64,000 nucleotides of DNA from contig CM075183.1 of the NCBI GenBank assembly GCA_037577475.1, forward strand, positions 15,943,480-16,007,479, written 5' to 3'. This DNA is from Chaunax sp. Z400 (taxonomy: Eukaryota; Chordata; Actinopteri; Lophiiformes; Chaunacidae). A model generated the notes under the pieces. The model did not search any database. It was not told the DNA's origin and saw only the letters and a program-made list of their open reading frames with translations. Positions 1-10,000 of this stretch are shown piece by piece (the stretch's first letter is position 1; every line of letters starts with the position of its first letter). Both the position numbers and the translations under genes were made by a program.

Positions 1-111
1 GTCTGTGCAAGACAGTGACTTCAGTTGAATTCCCTTAACATGTAGCTCCATCTGCTGGTGGTGCATTTTAGGTAAGAATGCGAACAGCGTTTGCTCACCT
101 GAACATGATGT

Positions 112-132
112 TCTCTCTCTCTCTCTCTCTCT
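112..132. repeat. (TC)n microsatellite
   Basis: About ten uninterrupted TC units in the left-edge intron. It is followed by a T/C-rich stretch ending in cttcag, which could mimic an acceptor, but the sequence after it has early stops in the needed frames. Confidence 0.9.
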
Positions 133-651
133 TTGTTTCTCTTCAGTCTGTGAACTAAATAACACGAGAGAGTTTTTGGCCAGAAGCTGGTCAGACATGA
201 GCAGTGTGGGAGGGAATGTATCACCCTCGGTGTGAGCAACACAATCCACCCCTCAAGTATTTGTTGGCTTAAAAAGCTGGTTCAAAAAAACAATCTGGGA
301 TCCCAAAATCCTAAAAGTAAATCTTTTTGGATGCATTCATGAATGCATAAAGATAATTTGATCATAAATCAGTAATTCCACTATTATTGCAGATTGTGGC
401 TTATAATAAATCTGCAAATAAAAGTCACCAAAGTCTGGTGGATCCTTGTGATCCATGTGATGATGTAGTTATCTTAACAACTATTTACATGACTGTCAGA
501 CCCATGATCGCACACAGTTTTGAATGCAAACAGTCCACTGTGGTGAGGTTTTATATATTTTCATAGAGGTTAGTGTTTCCCACCTGCAACTGCCACCAAT
601 GTGTAGCTGAGATAATAAGAATTCAGGTGGTTTTCAATGGTTTTGATGCAT

Positions 652-712
652 CAAAAGGGACTGTTTAGCCTTGGCGGAGGTATCAACTCTTCCTGAGGAC
701 CATTCTAGTTTA
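652..712 (+). repeat. End fragment of teleost repeat (CTTGGCGGAGGT family)
   Basis: Carries gccttggcggaggtat followed by a short variable part and cattctagttt. The same arrangement recurs at about 7130-7322, 50370-50613 and 59341-59386, which marks it as interspersed repeat rather than unique intron. Confidence 0.6.
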
Positions 713-995
713 TTTTACTGTATTCTCTATAATGAATATATCCTTCTAACAAGTACTGTCTCTGGAGCAAAAACCCTGATATAGCTTATTCTTCCCTGCT
801 ACATAGCTCTGTTGTTGTCCAAAAATGACTAAAAATTCAAAAATGAGCCATGTGCAAACCAATCAGCTTGCAGCTGAGAACCATCAAGAGACTGTGGAAG
901 AACTGAGAGACAGATTAATGCATGGTTGTATTGTTTTATTCAGAATTGGCTAAGGTTGTTTCCAATCTATGTGTATGTTTTATTTCATCTCACAG

Positions 996-1044
996 GGGAC
1001 ACCATACATCCCTTCAAGTGGTTCAGTGGTACCTGCCATACCAG
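996..1044 (+). CDS. dok7: dok7-like exon a (49 nt)
   Basis: A small exon with acceptor ctcacag before 996 and a consensus donor ccag|gtaagt after 1044. It encodes GTPYIPSSGSVVPAIP plus the first base of a split codon (phase 1), which the next exon completes as Glu. It is the least certain exon because it is very short. The clean donor, the open frame and the exact phase match with the next exon support it. Acceptor phase is 0, so the missing upstream exon should end on a whole codon. Confidence 0.55.
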
Positions 1045-4000
1045 GTAAGTGTCATCAGTTGACAAATTGTATGCACACTGCATGCATTTGCATGGACAGA
1101 GCTGCATGTACGATAAAGCATTTATGGTTTGCAGTTGCTGCCACGGCTTCCTAATTTGATTTGGGATAGTGGTGAGGGTTTTTTTTTTTTTTTCCTCCAG
1201 AACATCATATTTTCAATCCAGCAGATCAAAATGTTTGCAAATTGCCATGCCAACCCAACACTGCCAGCGACAACAATGTCGCACCGATGGCAATTCTGGA
1301 GAAATCTGGTGCCTCTCCTGGCTCTGGAAGCATCCACAGCTCAGAGGAGCCAACAGCGAGGACGAGCGAGGATTCGCCGCTGCCAAAAAAAGGAAGAGAG
1401 AAGTTAGCCAGCCTTTTCGCTGACCTGTCAGCCTCTCCGAGCGCAGAGAGGCAGTCAGAGAACAGAATGACCTTATATGTGTCAATGAGTCCTAGGTTTG
1501 GAAATGAGCTCAAATGTGCACCGACTGGTACCTACGTGCCATCACTCGATTCACAGCAGGACAAAAGAGCTGCCATTTATGAAAACTGTTTCAAGTGTCA
1601 AGGAAAGCACTGCCGCCCTCCTCCACGGGTCCTACCTGCTGAAATGTACCGCAGCGGGAACGTTTCCACCTCAGAAACAATTCCAACGGGCCTGGGCCTG
1701 AGGGGAATCCGAGAACCCGAAGCTGCTGCTAATGAGGAACTGCTCTATGAAGATGGCAGCGATGGACCACAGCGTGTGGACGGGCAGCATCAGAATGAAG
1801 AGATGAATGGTCAGACAGTGACACGTGAAGGTAAGGGGCCTCTATAAAGCTTCTACCGCTCCTCTGGTGTCCTTTTCCTCCTCAGTGCTTTGAAATGGAT
1901 CTTCTCTATATTTCTTTTCAGTGATTCTCTTTATCATCAATATAAAAAAAAACACGCTTTCCTGCTGACTTCTTTTCCTTAATCAACTGCTTGTTCTCAC
2001 CCTGCACTCTCTGATGTCTACTTTTGTTTGTTGCTTTAAAGACTGAGCTTTGTAAGGGCTGTAAAACCTACAGGGGAACTGTGAGACCTATAAAATCTGA
2101 ATAATTCATAGGCGCCACAACAGACTAATTTTTAAGGCTGAAAAAATAAAAGATCAGTACCACATTCTACAGCTCTGTTATAAAAGGTTATAAGTACTAA
2201 TGGTTGATAAATCGTTTAGCATGAATTCACTATTTGGATTAGTGAATTATTCATGAGCCAATAATTAAAAAATCTGTTAAATCTTACTTATAAACTTATT
2301 GTAAGGGTGCCTCATTGGAAAATGACACCAAAAAATGTAAGAATAGCAAGTTGGGCCAATGTATTATTTTAATTTAGTCATTAAATAATGGTGAAAAATA
2401 AACTCGTCGACACTCTCTGGTGGATAAACTGAGAGTAAGGAAATAATAAATACATTTTAAAAGTCAATAATAAAAAACAACAATAAAACTGGTAAAAAAA
2501 ATACAATAAAAAAAATAGAAAAACAAATTAAAACACAACTAAGAAAACACTGTGATTGATTCTTTCATTCATTTTCCGTAACTGCTTATCCTTGCAGGGT
2601 CACAGGGGGGGCTATCCTATCCTATCCTTGACACTGGCTGAGAGGCGGGGCAAACCCTGCACAGGTCATGAATTTATCACAGGGCCGACAGACACAAACA
2701 ACCTTTTACCCTCACATTCACACCTTCGGGCGATTTTGAGTCACCAGTTCAGCCATATTGCATCTTTTTGGACTGTGGTTTTAACTCAACTCTGATTGTT
2801 CTCAAATCCAATTTTATTGTCATGACCGTTCACATTCATCTCACCCCGTATATCTGCCATCAGTGTAAACAGATCTGTACCCTGACCCCAACATTTACAA
2901 CAAGGATGCTGCTGAACAGCAGAAGACATTGGCCTCAAAAGTGCATTTTCAAAATCAATAAAATAGTGGCGCAGGAATTCATTTGTAGACTTATTTACGG
3001 GGCTAACAGTAGTGTGGTGACAGTCCATCAGCTTTTCAGACTGAGGGCAAGAAGGCAAGAAAGGGCTTTGCTTGAAACACCTTCCCATTTTAAATGTGGA
3101 ACCTCTGTTCACCCAGATACCTGATATCCTCTGCTAGTTGTTTGTGATGTCTGCCCCTTGCATGTTATATTAGTACAGCTTGTATTGCCAGCACCAGAGA
3201 TGCTTGTTCCCTGCACGTGTAATAGTTTGTGGTATTGTGAGATAATGAATCAATCCACTGTTATTTGCTCCCATGGCTGGCTCTGCACTAAATCATGCAT
3301 TTATATACCCAGAGAGCACCTTGTCTGCTTTGATTCACATTGTGGGATTAATTTCTTCCCTGGCACACAAAAAATAATTGCAGTTTAGTTCCTTATATTT
3401 AAAGCACTCGATATTTTTTTCTCCCACCAGACAAAAGGCTTAATAGTAAAGATGAGAGACGCAGAGCTGATCCTGGTTATGAGATCATGGACAGTCGGGC
3501 GCCAGAGAGGAACCCGGAGGTAGGCCGATCCAAAACTCTCTAATCCTCTTTATGGTATCAACTGATCACACATTTTCACTGTGTAACTCATTGTGCTCAG
3601 CGAAACATTAGTCTGATACCTATTGATAGGAATTATAAAGAATGAACAGCAGCTCATAGAGGTACCTTTTTTTTTTCTTCTTTTCTTTTTTTAAGGAAGC
3701 TGAAGTAATATCTGTAATTGAACATAATAGAATTTTGTCGTTTTGAATTTCTTGTCCACTTAGTTTAAGTGTTTCTGTAGCTTAACACAAAAGTACCAGG
3801 CAGATGGATCAACTGTGGTCAAGGAAGAGATGCAGCCTTTTACTCTAAACCCACAAAGTTGTTGTGATTGCATTGTTTTTTGTGCACATAATATTTAAAA
3901 AAAACCAACACAAGATTAAACAGGCTGATTATTGACTTTAGAAGTGAGGGTTTCTGAAACTTGCTAGCCAACTTAGCAGTTTCCTCCTATCTTTATGCTA

Positions 4001-7000
4001 AGCTAAGCTAATTAGGCTCTGGATCCACACTTCAGACACAGGAGTAGCGTCGATCTCTCGATCCGACTTATGAGAAGAAAGACAATAATGATAATTTAAT
4101 TAATTTATATAAAGTTCATCCTTATGTCGCAGGGTGTGGAGTTCCATTATATGCAACTTGATTATTAAAAATCATTACAAGTGAAGTGTTTAACTACCCG
4201 AAAAATGCTTCAGATATCTGCTTTCATGCACGAGCCTCATTCATTGTCAGCATGATGACGCCTCCATCAAGGCATCCCTCCTTGTGCGCACCGTGGCTGA
4301 CCTCCACCCCCCAATTTGCACCACAGTGGGTGAATGCAACCAGGGATTGTGTGGCTGTGATTTAAAATGCATGGTTATCCCTTCCATAATAATGAGGCTT
4401 CACAGACAGTGTCTCCACATGTAAGACGTACAGTAGCCCTGGAGCTCAGTGGAAATCATGAATGCCGGCCTCTGTCTTGAAATGCTCCTGATGTGTCCGC
4501 TGAGCTGTTGAGGAGGAAGTTACTGTCGCATTTCTTCCGTGAGAAAACGTACACTAAACAGCCGATGACTGTCTGTGTGTCTTGCAGGCAGATGAAAAAA
4601 GCAAGTACAAGCAAATGGGCAGTTGTGGTCAGCAGAGGCTCCTCCAAGAGACTGAAGGTGGGTGAGGCTGACATCACAGCATGAAGTGATGAATAGAACA
4701 AGGGTGTTTTTACCAATAAAAGTTAAAGCAACATTAGTGATGCTTACACATCAATGCATCAATAAAATGTTGTTTTTTGAAATGTGTCATTCTGCACTTT
4801 GGGTTAAAGGGTTGAAAAGCAGATTTAGTGAATAACATAATAACATTGGAGTTACAGAACGAAGTATTAATTTTTTTTAAGAGATAAAAATCAAAAACCT
4901 TGAAAACCCAGGTGGTGATTAAAGTGAATTTGATCCTGTCGGCATGTTAATTTCAAGAATATTCAAAGGCTTGTCTTTTTCTTAAGATTTTCTTAAGATA
5001 TGATCAAGTTTTTTTGAAGAATCTTTTAAAATTTGTCTTGGTAACAGACTATTATTCCTTTTTAGTCTGTAATTAAATAATTAAACACTAATTTAAAGGC
5101 AAACACATGTTCCTTCCTCTCCTTCCTACTAATTATTTCCAATTAAATGCCAAACTAGCCACCTATAGATATCTGGCAAAAATGTAGTTTATAGCCCCTG
5201 ACCACTGTCTTATTTATTTATTTACTTACTTACTCACTCACTCTATTTTTTTCATGTGTTGTATCGATGCCTAGAACGTACTGTCTAGGGCTGAAAACTT
5301 AAACATTAAAGTAGTAATAATAATAAAAATAAAAACTAGCCACCTAGTTTCCAATAATCAGTTAATAATTGTATAATATAATGTCAATTTTTTGCATTTT
5401 CATTAATTAAAAATGTGATCGTTTTTTGGGCTCGTTCTCGTCTTTTGATTGTTGCTTATTGATTTTATTTCAGATTTTCGTAAACAGCTTATATTAGGTT
5501 AAAATAAGAATGCAATGATAGGACACTATAAAAGGAAAAAAAGAGGGGCTAAGTAGAAGCAAATACGGTGTTAGTCATGACCTTCTAAGACATTTATTTC
5601 TTCATCTACACTTTCATGCGTCGCCTTGAACTCAAGTTACATAATAACCAATTGTGTCAAGAGAACACAAACAGATACTGCATGTAACCAAGCAGAGAGA
5701 GCTGTGATGCGTGACAGAATGCCTGTCCTGGTGGTGAGGTGAGCAACAGGTTTGGCCACTTAAACTTCCCACACCCGCAAACATGCCCTCAGTCTAATGC
5801 TAACCTGCTCCGGAGAGTCCCAGCAGCTATCACAGCGTGGCACCAAACCCATCAATCATGCTCGTGTACCTACAAACACACGGCTCGGCTCCGGGTGTCA
5901 TCTCTCCCATTGTCCTGGCTCAGCGAGCAGTTAATGGACGGGGGAAGTCATGAACAAGTGGCACAGGTTTATGTGAGTATGCAGGATGGATGGATGGCAG
6001 CTGAAATTAGTGCAGATTTTCATGTGATGTAATAGTTATCTGGTAACATTTCATAATAAACCAGCTGGAGCTCCTTGGCAGCTGAAACTGATGATATTAT
6101 TGGCTGGTTCTAGTTCCATATGAAGACATCTGTTCAGGCTATTCTAGGTAGGAACGTTCAGGTCTTTGGAGGGACATACACCTGTGGCTCTACTAGTCTT
6201 GATGCCCCTATACGCTATGTGATAACAGCAGTTCTAACTGGGACTGGGTTCAGTCCCTGGCAGCGCTATTTTTTTTAAATCTCGGTCATGCGTTTGATGA
6301 GGGAGCATGGCTTTTGTCTCCACACTTAGTGACTCCTGTTGGCTTGTCTGGCTTCTTGCACCGGATGAGGATGGGATTAAGTCCTTGTTGTGATGTGAAA
6401 TTGAGGGAAAGGGGAAAAATTCTTAATGAGGTCAGTCAGATATGTTTTCAACTCTGCCTCAACGTCTGCGTGTGAAAGATGAAAATCTAGCTTGATCAGG
6501 CTTCCCACCCTGAAGACATAACTCCCATTTGACCCTTCCCCTGAGCTGTTAAGCTGTTGATGTTTGTGAGCTCGGGTCTCTAAGCTCAGGCAGGTATTGC
6601 CTGTAACACCCCCCCTGGAGGCTCCACAAAGTGTATTATGGAATAGTCCCCTCGGTCTCAGAGCTGTGGGCAAACCCGCTGCTGTAATGGCAGCCATTAT
6701 AAAACACCACACCACTGCGAGGGCCGCTTGGTGTCTGATCAATTAGCTTTCAGGCCTCTTAGACGTTTGCCAAAGGCTGCACCCATTGAGACCACGCTGG
6801 CGTCTAATGGATTCTCACTCATCGAAGGAAGTCCCCTGGAGTTGGAGTCTCTGAGCCGCTAATGGCCGCTGCCTTCTGCCATTTAGGAAGAGAAGGGAGA
6901 AATCTTTCCTTTGTCGCCAAATATTCCATATTACCCAACCTCTGAAGAGTATTTACAGAGCTGCGTGTGCACAATGGTGTCATAGCAGAACAGCTGTAGA

Positions 7001-10000
7001 TGAATAAGAATCCATGGCAGTCTTTCCATTCCATGCAGCATTTCTTAGTTTTGCAATATGATTCTGACACTGAAATTAATTAGTCAATATCATTTTTTTA
7101 ATTATTTCCTGCTTTATATATATTTATATATAAAATGCATGGATCATATTTGGTGCAGATCCAAATAAAAATCTGGATCCACCAGATGTAAATATGTTTT
7201 CATTTCGTCTGCCCTGCAAATTATGCTTGCAGTGCTAGGAGTTTGATTTTGGGGAATGCTTGATTGAATCAAAGGGACATGGTGGAGATATGCACACTAG
7301 TGAGAGCCATTCTACTTTAGTTCTGTGAGAAATAAAAAAAAAAAAAGGCCAAAAACACCTTATCATGCAAAGTTATCTCATCCTACTCTTATCCTTGACT
7401 TCTCTTTCCCCATGCTTTTGAAGGTTGTAGCAATGTTCGCTAGTGTAATAGGTGCAGCAAAAGCATCAAATGATACATGCCAAAGAGCTGATACACGCAT
7501 GCATTTTATATGGTTGTTCTCAAACTGTGTCAATAACACATGGAGCTAGCACGCCTCCATCCAGAGTGGCTGTAAACCATTCATCAAGCGCCATAAATGA
7601 CACGGACAACACACTTTAGGAGGCATTGTGGCTATAATTTGTGTGTTTGACAGGAAAAGCTATTCAGTTGAAATTGGGTGCAGTGAAATTTCCTGTTAGT
7701 CTTTTTTTTTATTTTTTTTATTACTAATTGCACTGTATGCACTGATCAGTTAGATAGACTCTTGAAGCATTTACTGGTTTCACCCTGGATGTAATACTGC
7801 CTGTGTTCAGCAGCAGTTCAAAGTTAATCTGCTGCCAGGTCACCATTGGAATATTTTAGTGCAATTGCACATGATTTTTAACAGTGGGTTAAAAGAGAAT
7901 TCTGCCATTGGTGCAAACCTCTAAAACTGGATTATTTGTTGTTTTCTATCTTGTTTTGTTTAGTTTTTTATATATATATAGGAGTATTTTTATGTGAATC
8001 GATTTTTTTACAGCAAAAAAAAAAAAATCAAGCCACAAAACTGGGTGCTCCTGTTCAAGGTATGAACAGTAATAATAGATATATTGTTAAACTAGAATGA
8101 CATTTGGGTCAGTAAACGCACCAGAATGCTTCATGTTCTAGGAATTAGCTACTGGGTACAGAGAGCTCTGACGGTGGAATTAAAAGGGCAGTAAATTTTG
8201 CTGCCTCGTAACACAAAATGACCATGATGCATCTCATAATTTATCTCTAAGGGCCTATCCGCTAATTATACATAAATAGCCTTTGGGGGAAAGGGCAATT
8301 CATTGGGATACTCTTTGTGCCAGTGTAACTGCTGCTGTGTGTCGCTGCAGAAATTTATATTGTCACGTTATTGCAGATGTCTGTCTTTGATATTTGAATG
8401 AATCTAATTAACGTCAGGCTGTTGATAAGGAGTGTTTCCTCAATAGAAACGAACCCTGGAGGGGGAAATCTTTTAGCTGTGGAATTAGGTTGTAATGACA
8501 AACTTAAAATAACCACAGCTTTCTCCTTGATTTCTTCATTATCTTTCAATTAAGGTCCCAATGACAAAAGCAAATCCTATTTCAAATAAGTGTCACAGTA
8601 GGATTTTTATCCACCTCATTATCGACAACTCCCATTAAAAGATAAAAAGAATCATTCGTCCTATATGTATTGTTTGTGTTGTCACAGAATTTCAACGTCG
8701 TCCGAAGTAAACCATTAAAAAAGAAACAATTCATTGCACTAAATGTAGAAAAACTTGACAGAATCCTATAGAAAAACATATAAATTCAAAATTCTGTGGA
8801 ACAACTGTCCTTATTAATTGTAATGAAGAAATAGTTCATGTGTTTACACTTGTTTTTGAATGACAGTGGACTTATTTGACGTGGAGGTACAGTATAAGCC
8901 GTGGCTACAAGCAAATCTTGTTAGCAGGATAAATTAGTTTTTGGTTTTGGTCTCTGTGGGGATTTGGTTGATAAAAAATAAGCATTCAACTAATTAACAC
9001 TCTGTTCCTTTTGTATCGACAGTGTTCGTTTTCCCCCCAGAGGCACCGCTCCTTGAAAGGCCTCGCAGCGAAGGTGTGACGTATGTGAATATTCCGGTTA
9101 GCCCCACGTCCAAGAAGCAGCTGAACTACATGGAACTGGAGCTCCAGGAGCCAGGCCCCAGCACCCGAGGGACCGCTGCACATCTCCCGCCTCCGAGTAA
9201 GGATACGTCTGGAATAAACCAGTTAAAGTAATGATATGCAAATACTTTCTATACCAAACTTAAAAAAAAAAAAAAAAAATCTTATTAAGACTGCAGTCAT
9301 GTTGAACTGTCAGGGTGGTGACGGTGGAGGAAAAGCCACTATGATAACTGGGTGTGTGCACAAATTTTAGCACCTCAAATTTTAGTCTTTTTAGAGACTT
9401 TATAAAGGGGGAGGTGAATTTGATCAAGCTAACAACCACAGTGATGGGTAAATAAAAGATTGCAACACGTTGAACTGCTGCATCCCACAACCCAGACTCA
9501 GGCCCCGTTTACATGGCAATATTTCCCTGAAAACAGGGGTCTTAAACTCCATAGAGACCCTTTGAGTGTCTCAAATGTCTGGATGGTAGTTGAGCTAGAG
9601 GACTGTAGGTATTAGATGTCATTATCTTTAATAAAAATGTGTCTTTTGCACTGATTATTGAACACTATCTCACTTCAAGCAAACTTTTACCAAAGCTAGA
9701 CTTGTTTTTGGGCCGACTTCCTGTACAACAGGAATTTGGCTGGATGAATACATCCAATGTATTTATGGCTGAATGGACCGAGTCCATCACTGATTGGCCT
9801 TTTGAGGTGATTTTTTGTTTTGGTCTGCCTCCAAAGAATGGGTTAGAGTAGCTATGAGAACTAAGCACAAAGGGTCCAGTGACAGCAGAGAGAGACAGAA
9901 CGTAAAGCTGCAATATTTTTACATCCAACTCGGTGAATTAATCTTCGTATTTTGAGCAAAAGAAGAAGAGAAGTATCTTTATTTTCCACATTAATCACAC

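Larger units (their letters stand above)
1..995 (+). other. Intron at left edge of the dok7-like gene
   Basis: Inferred intron, because the first exon in the window has an acceptor. It holds a TC dinucleotide tract at 112-132 and the end of a degenerate interspersed repeat at 652-712. No further exon is supported. Confidence 0.55.
4658..9040 (+). other. Intron d-e (4.4 kb)
   Basis: The largest intron. It holds a TTTA/CTTA-type simple repeat at 5212-5243, a tRNA-like box B with T-run near 6246-6276, a degenerate repeat at 7130-7322, TA-rich tracts near 7114-7131 and 7970-7979, and an A-run at 8016-8028. A GC-richer patch at 5740-5990 and a reverse-strand open frame at 6377-6742 have no splice or codon support. 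Confidence 0.6.

Noticed and set aside
112..156. TC tract ending in cttcag as an acceptor for an earlier exon
   Set aside because: The sequence after it meets stops early in the required frames and shows no donor with coding support.
1129..1513. Several overlapping frames on both strands at the start of the large dok7-like exon
   Set aside because: They are alternative-frame shadows of exon b. Only the frame starting in phase with exon a stays open to the donor at 1830.
6377..6742. Reverse-strand open frame of 121 codons inside the dok7-like intron
   Set aside because: The start codon is TTG and the secreted-looking start has no family match. Probably chance in a GC-richer stretch.
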